DNA from: CBDAPU01 sp965198875
GTDB taxonomy: Bacteria > Pseudomonadota > Gammaproteobacteria > Eutrophobiales > Eutrophobiaceae
DNA: 64,000 nt
Assembly (NCBI GenBank): GCA_965198875.1
Contig: CBDAPU010000001.1
Coordinates: forward strand, 62,001-126,000
Reading direction: 5' to 3'
Positions within the stretch are counted from its first letter, which is position 1. Every line of letters begins with the position of its first letter. A program made the position numbers and the translations under genes. Below the pieces are notes generated by a model that did no database searches, was not told where the DNA came from, and saw nothing but the letters and a program-made list of their open reading frames with translations. Shown here in pieces: positions 1 to 9,315 of this stretch.

Positions 1-97
1 TGATTTCAACCCGGGCAAACCTGTCTTCCTCAGCGCCCACCGTTACAAATGATGTGGCGATTAAAACCAGGACATACTGGATAAAGCGGTTATTCAT
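1..97 (-). CDS. N-terminal fragment of an exported protein (cut by window edge)
   Basis: Only the first 32 codons are inside the window. An ATG at 95-97 is preceded at a good distance by GGAGTGAGAAG, a strong ribosome binding site. The first ~21 residues (MNNRFIQYVLVLIATSFVTV) are a short basic start followed by a hydrophobic stretch ending near VGA, a typical Sec signal peptide. The mature part begins EEDRFARVEI and runs off the window. The family cannot be identified from so little sequence; it is exported, probably periplasmic. Confidence 0.65.
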   Translation of the reverse strand, partial: MNNRFIQYVLVLIATSFVTVGAEEDRFARVEI

Positions 98-169
98 CTT
101 CTCACTCCAAATTGATGCATGATCACTGATCATGTAATACGGTTATTGGAAAAATATATTCTCATCCGA

Positions 170-985
170 TCAGGCGGAGGGGTGCCATCCGGCGTCGGCC
201 CAGAGCTGCCCCGACACAATCGAATTGGCAATCATAAAACAAATGGCATCGGCAATTTCCTGTGGCTCTATCAACCTGCCTATTTGGGTATCCGGCAGTA
301 TATGGTTCTCAATGTAATCATCACCCAGCGCCCTGACCATGGGCGTATCGGTGAAACCGGGATGTATGACGCCACAACGAACGCCGTGGAAAATGGCCTC
401 TTTCGTCAGGGTTGACGCCGCACCTTCCAGCCCCGCTTTTGTTGATGCGTAGGCAACCTGACCCTTCACACCCTGGGAAGAGACCGAGCCGATAAAAATG
501 ACCGTCCCCTGTAGATGCTCATCGGGATGCCACCTCTTTAATCCACGTATTGATCGATCCTCGGCAATGCGCGATATCATCTCCATCGCCCAGTACACAG
601 GCGCAATGAGGTTCACATTCACAACAAGCTGAAAATGCTCCTTAGGATACACCAGCGCTTTGCCTGATTCTTTATTCACCTTCACCGCCAGTGCATCCCG
701 GGTAATGCCGGCGGCGGGGATACAAATGTTTACCACGCCGTATCGTTCACACATATCACGGTATACCTGCACGCGAAACACATCGCTGGTAACGTCACCC
801 TGGTAGGCTATGGCTATCTCCTCATCCACTTCGTTATTTACCTGCTCGGCTGCAACCGTGATCTGCTCTGATTGATCCACCATGGCGATTTTTTTCACCT
901 GGCGACGGGCCAGCTCCAGGGAAACGGCTCGTCCTATGCCACTGGCGCCGCCCGTTACCAGAGCGATTTTATCTTCTATCCGCAT
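170..985 (-). CDS. SDR-family NAD(P)-dependent oxidoreductase
   Basis: A classical short-chain dehydrogenase/reductase of about 271 residues. The glycine-rich cofactor motif TGGASGIG is at residues 11-18. The catalytic serine lies in IGSVSS, followed by the YxxxK pair in YASTK. The open frame continues 20 codons upstream, but the ATG at 983-985 is preferred because GGAAGAG lies 8-9 bases upstream and because SDRs normally start just before the Rossmann strand. The substrate cannot be told; a 3-oxoacyl or hydroxyacyl reductase or a sugar/alcohol dehydrogenase would fit. It is cytosolic and stands alone between the fragment at the window start and a gene-free stretch. Confidence 0.85.
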   Translation of the reverse strand: MRIEDKIALVTGGASGIGRAVSLELARRQVKKIAMVDQSEQITVAAEQVNNEVDEEIAIAYQGDVTSDVFRVQVYRDMCERYGVVNICIPAAGITRDALAVKVNKESGKALVYPKEHFQLVVNVNLIAPVYWAMEMISRIAEDRSIRGLKRWHPDEHLQGTVIFIGSVSSQGVKGQVAYASTKAGLEGAASTLTKEAIFHGVRCGVIHPGFTDTPMVRALGDDYIENHILPDTQIGRLIEPQEIADAICFMIANSIVSGQLWADAGWHPSA

Positions 986-1344
986 GTATTTTCTCTTCCA
1001 TTGTGGAACGTGTTGGTGCGCCATTGTAACTTGATTTTGTTGCATCGCAAAATACCCTGTTTTTCATTGTCAGGCGGTTAAAACTTTTTCATGCCATCCC
1101 CGTAATGATCTATCAACAACAAAGACCGTGCACCAATAGCCCCTAGCCGGTTCGGGCATAACCCTGTGATCAGATGGGTTGGCAATCATCAACATCCTGG
1201 CTTCTATGATGCCCGCTATCTTATCGGCAGTTGTATAAGCCCAGAAACAGATTGCACGGCCCGGAGAGAAAGCACTCGCCTTTGCCACCAGCTAAGTGCA
1301 AGATGTTACCGGGGCTGTGCTTAATGATAAAATATGTTTTTAAC
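986..1344. other. Intergenic stretch without a convincing gene
   Basis: About 360 bases between the SDR gene and the end of pgsA. A 72-codon minus-strand frame (1070-1288) with a GTG start is present but resembles no family I know. In many gammaproteobacteria tRNA genes follow pgsA; I looked for T-loop sequences here and found none. Promoter sequences for the SDR gene presumably lie in the left half. Confidence 0.5.
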
Positions 1345-1908
1345 TCACTGCCCTCTCGCCGTTTCCTTGAGTTTTTGCCATGCGCTTAGCAGGTATTGGT
1401 ACATGGATATCAAGGTCAATACGGCGGCAATGTACAACAGCACGAGACCCGGCCAAAAAACGGGGACGCCGTAAAGCGGCGCCTTGTAGACTAATAACGG
1501 CAAGGCCAGCATTTGTGCGGTGGTTTTAATTTTACCGTAGACGGATACGGCCACTTTGCTGCGTGCGCCAAGTTCCGCCATCCACTCCCGCAATGCCGAG
1601 ACAGTGATCTCTCTGCCAATAATGACGGCGGCAGGCAGGGATAGCCAGGGCTCGGGATTACGTTCAACCAGCAGGACCAGGACAACGGCCACCATGAGTT
1701 TATCCGCAACCGGATCAAGAAAAGCCCCCAGCCTGGATGTTTGCGCCAGTTTCCTGGCCAGATAACCATCCAGCCAGTCGGTAGAGGCGGCGATGATGAA
1801 GATGATGCAGGCCGCCTTGTTACTCCAGCTAAAAGGCAGGTAGAAGACCAGCACAAATATGGGAATGAATGCGATACGCAGCAGGGTCAGGCTATTTGGA
1901 ATGTTCAT
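1345..1908 (-). CDS. pgsA: CDP-diacylglycerol--glycerol-3-phosphate 3-phosphatidyltransferase
   Basis: Inner-membrane enzyme that makes phosphatidylglycerol phosphate, the committed step to phosphatidylglycerol and cardiolipin. The 187-residue length is normal. The CDP-alcohol phosphotransferase signature is seen as STDWLDGYLARK followed by GAFLDPVADK, giving the D-x2-DG-x2-AR-x8-G-x3-D-x3-D pattern. Several hydrophobic segments span the protein, and it starts MNIPNSLTLLRI as in the family. Its ATG overlaps the uvrC stop by four bases (ATGA), so it is translationally coupled to uvrC; the uvrC-pgsA pairing is conserved in gammaproteobacteria. Confidence 0.96.
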   Translation of the reverse strand: MNIPNSLTLLRIAFIPIFVLVFYLPFSWSNKAACIIFIIAASTDWLDGYLARKLAQTSRLGAFLDPVADKLMVAVVLVLLVERNPEPWLSLPAAVIIGREITVSALREWMAELGARSKVAVSVYGKIKTTAQMLALPLLVYKAPLYGVPVFWPGLVLLYIAAVLTLISMYQYLLSAWQKLKETARGQ

Positions 1909-3731
1909 GTGCCATGTAGCGTAGCATAGATTTTTTTCGCTAAATGGGTATTTATGCCCGGCACCTTCACCAACTCGTCAATGCCAGCCCGTTCAATGCC
2001 CTGTAGTCCACCGAAAAAACGGATCAACGCCTGCCTGCGTTTGCTGCCTATGCCTTGAATATCTTCCAGGATGGACGTCTTCCTCTTTTGATCTCTTTGC
2101 CGACGATGCCCCATGATGGCAAATCGATGGGCCTCATCACGGACTTCCTGTATGAAGTGTAACGCCGCTGAGTCAGCGGGCAACGTGAGCTCACCGCTCG
2201 GATCTGCAAGTATTAACCTCTCAAGCCCAGGTTTTCTGGCCGCGCCCTTAGCCACACCGAGCAGGGTTATACCATCAAGCTGTAACTCTTCAATGGCGGC
2301 CTCGATGCTACTGAGCTGCCCCTTGCCACCGTCAATGAGTATGACGTCAGGTAACCTACCGGCTTCCTTGATCACCCGTGCATAACGACGTGCAAACGCC
2401 TGGGCCATAGCCGCATAATCATCCCCCGCCTTGATCCCTTTGATGTTAAACTTCCGGTAATCGGACTTCACCGCCCCTTCATTGCTAAACACAACGCACG
2501 AGGCCACTGTCGCCTCGCCACGGCTATGGCTGATATCAAAACACTCAATACGCTCTACCGGCTCGGAGCGCTTCAAGGCCGCCTGTAAACTCTCCATGCG
2601 TGATGCGTATTTCTCTTTTGCCGAGAGCCGGGTTTTCAGCAAAATCTCCGCATTGTTTAACGCCATTTCGATCCATTTTTTTCTCTCACGCCGGTGGTTG
2701 TGTTTGATCTGTAATTTCCTGCCGCACTTCTCACTTAATAAAGTCCTCAGCGCCTCGGCGTCCTCTATTCGATGACTGAGCAATATCTCGGCCGGCATTT
2801 GTCGTTCTTTGAAATGCCCCAGGTAGTATTGCGACATAAATGCATTCAGCACAGGCTCGGCGGTTAAACCCTTTGTGTGTTTTGGGAAAAAAACCCGATT
2901 GCCGAGGTTCAATCCGCCACGGATATAAAAGACCTGCACACAGGCAACACCCTCTCGCATAGCGCAGGCGACAATGTCGATTTCACCTTCAGGCGCAGTT
3001 ATGTACTGGTTTTCCTGGATCTTTCTCAGGCTGGCGATCTGATCACGATAACGGGCGGCGCGTTCATACTCCATCTTGTCCGAGGCTTTTTGCATCGGCC
3101 CGGCCAGCTCTCTGATCACATCTTCATTTCGTCCTTCCAGGAACATCACCGCATGTTTAACGTCATCCTGATAATCATTATCGTCAACCAGGGCAACGCA
3201 CGGCGCTGTGCATCGCTTTATTTGATATTGCAGGCAGGGCCGGCTTCGGTTGTTAAAAAATGTATCCTCGCACTGTCTTATTTTGAACAGCTTCTGGGTC
3301 AGGTTCAGTGTGCGCCTGGCTGATTTTGCGCTGGGGTAAGGGCCGAAGTATCTCCCCTTCCCTGTCTTCGCCCCCCGATAAAAACTCAGCCTCGGGTATT
3401 GTTCATCGCTGGATAAATACAGGTAGGGGTAACTCTTATCATCACGCAGGAGAACGTTATATTTCGGTTTGTGTTGTTTAATTAAGTTGCTTTCAAGCAG
3501 CAACGCTTCCGCTTCGGTTCGGGTGATCGTGGTGTTGATGGCATTGATCTGCCCTACCAGCATCCGGGTCTTGGCGGAGTCTTGGGTCTTGTTAAAATAG
3601 CTGCTCACCCTTTTTTTCAGATCTTTGGCTTTGCCGACGTATATCAGCGTGTTATCTGCATCGAACATTTGATACACCCCTGGATGGTGCGTGAGCTTTT
3701 GCAGATCTATCTTGTGATCAAATGCGGTCAT
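1905..3731 (-). CDS. uvrC: UvrABC system protein C (excinuclease subunit)
   Basis: Nucleotide excision repair nuclease that incises on both sides of the lesion once UvrB is loaded. At 608 residues it matches E. coli UvrC (610). Order: GIY-YIG nuclease domain near residues 15-95 (PGVYQMF, IYVGKAKDLKKRV), Cys-rich segment (RPCLQYQIKRCTAPC), UvrB-interacting UVR motif around 205-240 (KMEYERAARYRDQIASLR), RNase H-like endonuclease domain (ECFDISHSRGE, VILIDGGKGQLS), and a C-terminal helix-hairpin-helix pair (IQGIGSKRRQALIRFFGG). It starts one base after the upstream glycosylase gene stops. Confidence 0.98.
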   Translation of the reverse strand: MTAFDHKIDLQKLTHHPGVYQMFDADNTLIYVGKAKDLKKRVSSYFNKTQDSAKTRMLVGQINAINTTITRTEAEALLLESNLIKQHKPKYNVLLRDDKSYPYLYLSSDEQYPRLSFYRGAKTGKGRYFGPYPSAKSARRTLNLTQKLFKIRQCEDTFFNNRSRPCLQYQIKRCTAPCVALVDDNDYQDDVKHAVMFLEGRNEDVIRELAGPMQKASDKMEYERAARYRDQIASLRKIQENQYITAPEGEIDIVACAMREGVACVQVFYIRGGLNLGNRVFFPKHTKGLTAEPVLNAFMSQYYLGHFKERQMPAEILLSHRIEDAEALRTLLSEKCGRKLQIKHNHRRERKKWIEMALNNAEILLKTRLSAKEKYASRMESLQAALKRSEPVERIECFDISHSRGEATVASCVVFSNEGAVKSDYRKFNIKGIKAGDDYAAMAQAFARRYARVIKEAGRLPDVILIDGGKGQLSSIEAAIEELQLDGITLLGVAKGAARKPGLERLILADPSGELTLPADSAALHFIQEVRDEAHRFAIMGHRRQRDQKRKTSILEDIQGIGSKRRQALIRFFGGLQGIERAGIDELVKVPGINTHLAKKIYATLHGT

Positions 3732-3732
3732 T

Positions 3733-4377
3733 TTATTTGAGTAGTATGGCTACCTGCTCAAAAACATCTCGAAACATGGCCTCGGTCAGACGCCCGGTCT
3801 GGGTATTGTAGCGGCTACAGTGGTAGGAGCTCACCAGGCGTCTTTTTTTATCTATTTCGTAGCTGGCGCCGTGCTTGAAGGGATAATCTCGCTTTCTTTT
3901 GTCCATGGCTGTTAAGATGGCATCGTGGGCGATACGCCCCAGACTTAAAATCAGCAGCCGATTGCCTATGGCCTCTAGCTCTGATTTAAGAAAGGCATTA
4001 CAGTTTTTTATCTCGCTGGCTACGGGTTTGTTTTTTGGCGGCAGGCATTTCACCGCATTGGTAATACGGCAATTTATCAGTTTCAGGCCATCATTTTTGT
4101 GCCTGGATAGCGGTTTTGAGCAAAAACCGAAGTCATAGAGAACCTGATAGAGCAATATGCCGGCATGATCGCCGGTAAATGCCCGCCCGGAGGCATTTGC
4201 CCCGTGCATTCCGGGCGCCAGTCCAACGATGAGTAATGATGGTTTCCTCACCCCGAAAGGGGCGACCGGTCTCGCATGATAGGTCGGGTAGGTTTCTCTC
4301 ACTGCTTTTAGGTGCTCCGCCAGGCGGGGGCAACGCTGGCAGGCGGGATCATAGATAGCCTTGCTCAGATCAGGCAC
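3733..4377 (-). CDS. Uracil-DNA glycosylase family 5 (UDGb-like)
   Basis: Base-excision repair glycosylase of the UDG superfamily, 214 residues. The first catalytic motif reads GLAPGMHGANASGRAFTGD, which is the UDGb form: it lacks the polar Asp/Asn water-activating residue found in families 1 and 4. The second motif is SYHCSRYNTQTGRLT, with His and Asn placed as in UDGb. Cysteines near the N-terminus (CQRC) and further in (CRITNAVKC) suit an iron-sulfur cluster, usual in this family. UDGb enzymes remove uracil, hypoxanthine and xanthine. It heads an operon with uvrC and pgsA, replacing the uvrY seen in enterics. Confidence 0.9.
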   Translation of the reverse strand: MPDLSKAIYDPACQRCPRLAEHLKAVRETYPTYHARPVAPFGVRKPSLLIVGLAPGMHGANASGRAFTGDHAGILLYQVLYDFGFCSKPLSRHKNDGLKLINCRITNAVKCLPPKNKPVASEIKNCNAFLKSELEAIGNRLLILSLGRIAHDAILTAMDKRKRDYPFKHGASYEIDKKRRLVSSYHCSRYNTQTGRLTEAMFRDVFEQVAILLK

Positions 4378-4519
4378 AGGTTAAAAAAGAAATGTCAAAA
4401 TGGCGAAAACTATGTTGCATAAGCCTGTAATAAAGTTCAATAAATAACTGCAAGTATATGATTTTTAACAGTTTGTTATTTTACCATTAAACCGCTTTGG
4501 CAAGAGTGGCATGATCAGA

Positions 4520-5668
4520 TCAACAATCAAAATCATCATCACGACACCAGAAATCCAGTGCATCAGGTATGACGCTCTGGTTTTGCAGGTGACGGTATGT
4601 CGATGATGCTGCATAGGCATGACGGCGCAAGCGATTGAGTTGCCCCAGGGGTCGATGTGCAGGGAGGGCATGCCAGGGGGCGAAAGAGAGATGTTCACAG
4701 AACTGTCGCTGTGCCGCCGACATGAAGTCCTGTGCTGGAATGGTGATCCTCGCCAGGGGGACAAAAGGCGAGTCCTTATCCCGCCACTGCCTGGTTGCAT
4801 CATCCAGCGACATGCCCTTGCCCGGCACTTGTCTCTGCACCTGAAAGATGAAGCAGGCGTCAGCCTCCGCCAGCTCCTCTTCCAGTTGCTTACGCAGGAA
4901 ATCGGGGCCCGTTTTTTCATCGGCTATGGGCTCTTTAGTCGGCGTCATTTGACAGGGTCTCGCCCCAAACTTGATGTTATGAGGGCCTAGTTTATAGGGT
5001 GTAATGCTGAAATAGGCCGGATCAAGCAGACTATCGGGCGGGGGGAGCAACGTCTTTTTAGCGGCCAGGAACTCTTTTATGCGCCAGCTAAACGGATTCC
5101 AGCCAGGAAAGAAGAACGCCATAAATTGTTCAGGACTGGCGATAAAGTGATTGTAATCCGGCATATTCCTGACAAAGAAGACCGCTGTGTTGGTCATCAG
5201 AAAATCCTGGGTAGCGGTATTCACATCGCTTTGTTCCAGCGGCTCAGCGGCTATCTCCATGAGTTTCACCGCCATTCCCCTGGCGTCGTCCTTGCCGTCA
5301 TGGCTGGCATTTAAGTCGAAATGACCATTGGAGAGGCGAACCCAGCTCCTGTAACGCTTGCCCGGTTCACTGAAGACCCCATAGCGATACGCAGGTTCAA
5401 TGTCGCTGTTGACGTCAAAATAAGCGCGCAGACAGGCATGGCCCTTGGCATGGGCGCCCCTGGCCACATAGGTGGTTTTGTACTTCTCAATGAGCCGCTG
5501 AAAACTCTGCCGTGTCGCCTCGGCCTGCTCTGCTTCATCATCACGCAGGACTTCATCACTCATCTCCTCATGCGAGCAGGCGGGGATAAAACTGACGAGA
5601 GACAACAATAAAAATAGGTGAAAGCGGGGGTTTGATAACGCCTTGACATAAGGGGCGCGCCTTCTCAT
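4520..5668 (-). CDS. Catalase-family heme lipoprotein
   Basis: Catalase-fold protein of 382 residues, shorter than true catalases (~480). The N-terminus has a hydrophobic stretch ending SFIPAC at residues 26-31, a probable though imperfect lipobox, so it is likely a membrane-anchored periplasmic lipoprotein. The distal-side motif RGAHAKGHACLRAYF (His73) and the downstream RxSNG and DARGMAVK segments match catalases. The C-terminal RRHAY may correspond to the heme-ligand R-x-x-x-Y motif. Related short catalases act on organic or fatty-acid hydroperoxides; that activity is inference here. Its ATG overlaps the stop of the upstream cytochrome gene by four bases. Confidence 0.85.
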   Translation of the reverse strand: MRRRAPYVKALSNPRFHLFLLLSLVSFIPACSHEEMSDEVLRDDEAEQAEATRQSFQRLIEKYKTTYVARGAHAKGHACLRAYFDVNSDIEPAYRYGVFSEPGKRYRSWVRLSNGHFDLNASHDGKDDARGMAVKLMEIAAEPLEQSDVNTATQDFLMTNTAVFFVRNMPDYNHFIASPEQFMAFFFPGWNPFSWRIKEFLAAKKTLLPPPDSLLDPAYFSITPYKLGPHNIKFGARPCQMTPTKEPIADEKTGPDFLRKQLEEELAEADACFIFQVQRQVPGKGMSLDDATRQWRDKDSPFVPLARITIPAQDFMSAAQRQFCEHLSFAPWHALPAHRPLGQLNRLRRHAYAASSTYRHLQNQSVIPDALDFWCRDDDFDC

Positions 5669-7380
5669 AAGGTCTTCATGTACTCAACCAGCGCCCAGAT
5701 CTCATCTTCACTCAATGGCGCTAACCCATCCTCCCCGGTACCATACTCATGTCCCCCATTGCTATTGCCTGGTAGCCTGGTATCAAACTCAAACGCCCCC
5801 GCTACATCATCGCTCACATAGCCTACGTGGACAGGATCAAACTCCCAGGAGCCGATATAAAATCGCTCGCTACGCTCATCCGCCGGTAACAACAACTCAT
5901 ACAAGTTAGGCACCGAGCCATTATGCAAATAAGGCGCTCCCGTCCAGATCCCGTTTAGCGGCCGCGCTTTGTAGGCCAGCAGGGCGTATTCAGAGACGGC
6001 GTCCTTGCCCTCATAGCGCTGACCGTTCACGTATTTGGGCGGATGAATTTGATCAGGATGACCTAAGTATCTCGCATCACGTTCGGCTAGAAAAACCTGC
6101 AAGGGGTTGTTTTTCATGACCCCGAGCATGAGGTGATTGACGATATAAATCGCCGGCTCCTCCTCACCTAAAATGGGCCCGGTAAAATAAAACCGGGGCT
6201 TGCCTTCGAAAATGCCGGTCTTGCCTTTGGAGAAGATGGCGTTTCTGGCCATCTTCGGATCGGTTTTTATCTCATCCAGGGTGCTCATCCTCACACGGAT
6301 TTTGCGCTTCGGATCGGTGCGCTTGATGTCCACATGACAGGCAATGCAGTATTTCTCATAGAGCGCCCTGCCGGCTCTCGCCAATGCCTGATCGATCGGT
6401 GGGAGCACATCCGGCCACAAGGGCGAGTGCAATTCGCTGACTTTCTTCTCGATGGCGCGCAAGTTGCCGACCGCTACCGATGAGGGATAGCCGGCGTCAT
6501 AGAAATACAGCCAGCGGGTTGATGTTGTATCGACCTCACCGAATACCCCGATCACCTCACCCACGTTTCTCGCCAGGGCGCCAATTTTGGAATTGGTCTG
6601 CGCGCCATCCCACTCCACATAATCATGTTGGGGCGTATCCCAAAGATAGGGATAACTGGTGGGGGCGTCCGGCTCGTTAAAATTATCCTTAACCCCGGTC
6701 AGCAACAGCCCCTTGTTTAATATGGAGCCAAAGGCGTCCAGCCTTGAATAGCCATAAGCGGTGCTGGAATAATTGCGCCGGTTGTATGTGCTGGTTTGTC
6801 TGTGCTCTTCATCGAGCAGTTGTTTTAGTTGCAGCAATTCCTCCTCGCTCGCTCGGCGGTCATAATACTTATCCCCCAGTCTTTTTAGCTTCTCTTCATC
6901 TTCCATAGTCGCCGCCAGTGCGCCCTCCAGGTGATGCAGAAACAGGGGCAGGTCTAACATGGGTTGCCCGCCATCGATGCGGATCAACTTGTCCTGATAG
7001 CGTAGTTGTTGCGTATGGCAGGCGGCACAGGTTAATCCCACATAGCCCTCATCCCGTGCAAAGCCTATGGGCAAAGCATCCGGATTGGCCTTTGATTTAA
7101 CCCCCGGCAGAAAACCAAACCTCATCATGTTCAGTGGCTCCGCCAGCGGCCTGTGACTATCGTGTTGTTCCAGATGAATAAAAACATCATAGAGCAGTAA
7201 TCGCGAGCCTTGATTGATATGGTAGAACCAGTCCCGATCTTTCGCACTCCAGTTTTGCTCAAGATGAATGATATTCGCCGGGTTCAACGCCTCTTTATCT
7301 TGCAAGGCGCTGATCTCCCCCGCATTGACCGGGAGCAACACAGTGGACAACAGGAGAGGAGCGAGCAGTGGCTGTTTCAT
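5665..7380 (-). CDS. Periplasmic di-heme cytochrome c / RoxA-like peroxidase
   Basis: 571-residue exported c-type cytochrome. A signal peptide spans residues 1-20 (cut near NAGE). Two heme-attachment sites are visible: CAACH at 118-122 and CIACH at 345-349. The segment LNGIWTGAPYLHNGSVPNLYELL near the C-terminus is typical of the di-heme peroxidase/RoxA group, which contains MauG, cytochrome c peroxidase and rubber oxygenases. Peroxide reduction or oxidative cleavage of a lipid-like substrate are both possible. It is the middle gene of an operon, beginning directly after the stop codon of the hydrolase and overlapping the catalase gene downstream. Confidence 0.85.
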   Translation of the reverse strand: MKQPLLAPLLLSTVLLPVNAGEISALQDKEALNPANIIHLEQNWSAKDRDWFYHINQGSRLLLYDVFIHLEQHDSHRPLAEPLNMMRFGFLPGVKSKANPDALPIGFARDEGYVGLTCAACHTQQLRYQDKLIRIDGGQPMLDLPLFLHHLEGALAATMEDEEKLKRLGDKYYDRRASEEELLQLKQLLDEEHRQTSTYNRRNYSSTAYGYSRLDAFGSILNKGLLLTGVKDNFNEPDAPTSYPYLWDTPQHDYVEWDGAQTNSKIGALARNVGEVIGVFGEVDTTSTRWLYFYDAGYPSSVAVGNLRAIEKKVSELHSPLWPDVLPPIDQALARAGRALYEKYCIACHVDIKRTDPKRKIRVRMSTLDEIKTDPKMARNAIFSKGKTGIFEGKPRFYFTGPILGEEEPAIYIVNHLMLGVMKNNPLQVFLAERDARYLGHPDQIHPPKYVNGQRYEGKDAVSEYALLAYKARPLNGIWTGAPYLHNGSVPNLYELLLPADERSERFYIGSWEFDPVHVGYVSDDVAGAFEFDTRLPGNSNGGHEYGTGEDGLAPLSEDEIWALVEYMKTL

Positions 7381-8769
7381 TTACGGGCGATCCCGTGATA
7401 GGAGTGCATTGAGCAGATTGTCCTGAAAGCTGATGTTTCCCGTTAAACTGTTATGCTTCTCGCATAGCAGAAAACTATAGTCAAGTGGAAAGAAACTGTA
7501 TTTATGCCTGGGCACACTGGGGTCCAGGTTATCTCTGCCCAGCAAGGACGCCTTGGTGACTGAGCCATCGCCCGGCTCCAGCAACAGCCTGTCGTAATCA
7601 ACACCGGCCTTTTTGTTGAGAATATCCTTCGGATACAGGCGGATCTCGGATATGCCATTGACCTCTTCGACTAAAATGCGGGCCGGCGTCAGGGTGCAAT
7701 CGCCGCCGAATACAATCAACCTGGGGTGCCCCTCAGGCAGTGGCACCGTCAGCGACCAGACAAAGCGCCTGGCCCGCTCCAGTGATTTCTCAAAATAGGC
7801 TTCCATGGTGTTCAGATGTGCCTCACCTTCCGCGCTTGATGCGTATTTCGACAGCATTCTGCTCCGCACTTCCTCATCGAAAATCGACCACTTAAATCTG
7901 CGCCACAGCTCCACATCGAACAGATCCCGATTTAAGTATTTGCCCTCGTTCGTCACCAGCCAGTCATTCAGGGGGTGGGGTAGCAGTTGATAGAGGCTGG
8001 GCATGGTGGCCAGGGTTTCTGTGTTAATCTTCCTGAAGCCGATCTGTATGCCGTCTATAAATGAATTCAGCAGCTTCACCGAGCCCAGGTTAGGGGCGCC
8101 CAGTAAAATAACACGGCGAACCCGCTCGCCGCCGTACATGTTCACGGGGAAATCATTGTCGTTCAATACATCCACCCTGCCGTATCGGATGTAATAGCGG
8201 GCGATCAATCCCCCCATGCTATGGGCGATGATATCTACTTTCAGCGCCGGGTCCTCATGGTCAATCCTGATCTGATCGATGAAGTCGGCGAGCCTTGCCG
8301 CATTCACCACATTATCCAGCCGCCAGTCGTAGTGAAACTCGTAGTAGTATTTTCTACCAGGTTCAATCCCCTGCTCCAGAGCGGCTTTTTCGTAACGGCC
8401 TACCTCTGATAATGTCCACAGTATTTTTCCATAGAAATCCTTGCCGGCGGTGTTATCTGCAATCGCAAACGCCGTCAGTTTATCCGGTCGGGATAACAGG
8501 GTATCGGGATCGATGTCCAACCCCAGGTTATCATGCTCGCCAAAGAGTAAATTATGCAGGGGGCCAAGCCATAACTCTTTGCCGGTATGTTTGTTTTTGA
8601 GTTTACTGCCTAATACACCGTGGATGAAGATAACCGGCGGTTGATCGCCCGCATCCCGGTTTTGCATGTAGAGACGGTGCAGATCGGGCGTATTGGCAGC
8701 GTCAAACTGTCGCATACCGATGAGCGCAATCACAACACCGAGCGCTATGTAGAGAAGAGCCCTTAACAT
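7381..8769 (-). CDS. LCAT-like lipase/acyltransferase, membrane-anchored
   Basis: Alpha/beta hydrolase of the lecithin:cholesterol acyltransferase type. The start used, ATG at 8767-8769, gives a hydrophobic N-terminal anchor (MLRALLYIALGVVIALIG), about 462 residues in all. The frame is open to 9036 and an ATG at 8847 is an alternative. Seen in order: oxyanion region VIFIHGVLGSKL, nucleophile elbow AHSMGGLIARYY, a late GDGSV that fits the catalytic Asp, and KHNSLTGN that may carry the catalytic His. It probably cleaves or transfers acyl chains of lipids in the periplasm. The cytochrome ATG follows its stop codon with no gap, so the three genes are one operon. Confidence 0.85.
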   Translation of the reverse strand: MLRALLYIALGVVIALIGMRQFDAANTPDLHRLYMQNRDAGDQPPVIFIHGVLGSKLKNKHTGKELWLGPLHNLLFGEHDNLGLDIDPDTLLSRPDKLTAFAIADNTAGKDFYGKILWTLSEVGRYEKAALEQGIEPGRKYYYEFHYDWRLDNVVNAARLADFIDQIRIDHEDPALKVDIIAHSMGGLIARYYIRYGRVDVLNDNDFPVNMYGGERVRRVILLGAPNLGSVKLLNSFIDGIQIGFRKINTETLATMPSLYQLLPHPLNDWLVTNEGKYLNRDLFDVELWRRFKWSIFDEEVRSRMLSKYASSAEGEAHLNTMEAYFEKSLERARRFVWSLTVPLPEGHPRLIVFGGDCTLTPARILVEEVNGISEIRLYPKDILNKKAGVDYDRLLLEPGDGSVTKASLLGRDNLDPSVPRHKYSFFPLDYSFLLCEKHNSLTGNISFQDNLLNALLSRDRP

Positions 8770-9315
8770 TTTATGATATGTGCCATGCCGTGTTCTTTTA
8801 GAGCTTAAAACCGCTTCTAATCTTGCTATTTTAAGAGCCCGCACCATCTTCTTCACGACAGCGGTTGAATAGATCAGCGTCTCCTTAACATCAATAAAAC
8901 AGGTATATTCTACCCGCCCATCCTGAGAGGATGTAAGTATAATGTTGGGTGAGACGCTCGGCAAAGGCCGTGGTCGGATCAGGTATCTGCGGCAATGTAT
9001 CTTACGCTTGCGCTTTAAGTGCGCCTGAATGATCAAAGCTAAAAGCCCTTATCACATGGATTTTTCATCCCTCGACAAGGTGATAAAAACCTGCAATCGC
9101 CCGCTCTCCGGGGCCAGCAACATCCGGGGCGGGGACTCATGTTCACACAATCGTTTTACTTCCCAGCCCTGAGGCCAGCAGGCTTTGGGGGGCAGTTCCC
9201 TATTGCAGGGCCGTTATTGATCTGTTCTCGTCAAAATGCAATTATAACCGCTCTTTTTATATGACAACCAGGCTGGAGGCGCCTCACCACCAGCGATGCA
9301 ATAATACGGCAGGGC
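8770..9315. other. Divergent intergenic region, hydrolase operon and kinase gene
   Basis: About 550 bases, of which 8770-9036 is still open in the hydrolase frame and may be coding if an upstream start is used. The right part must hold the kinase promoter. TATAAC at 9243-9248 is a passable -10, but no good -35 lies 16-18 bases before it, so I make no firm promoter call. No RNA gene or repeat was recognised. Confidence 0.4.

Noticed and set aside
1070..1288. 72-codon minus-strand frame after the SDR gene
   Set aside because: GTG start without a ribosome site and no recognisable motif.
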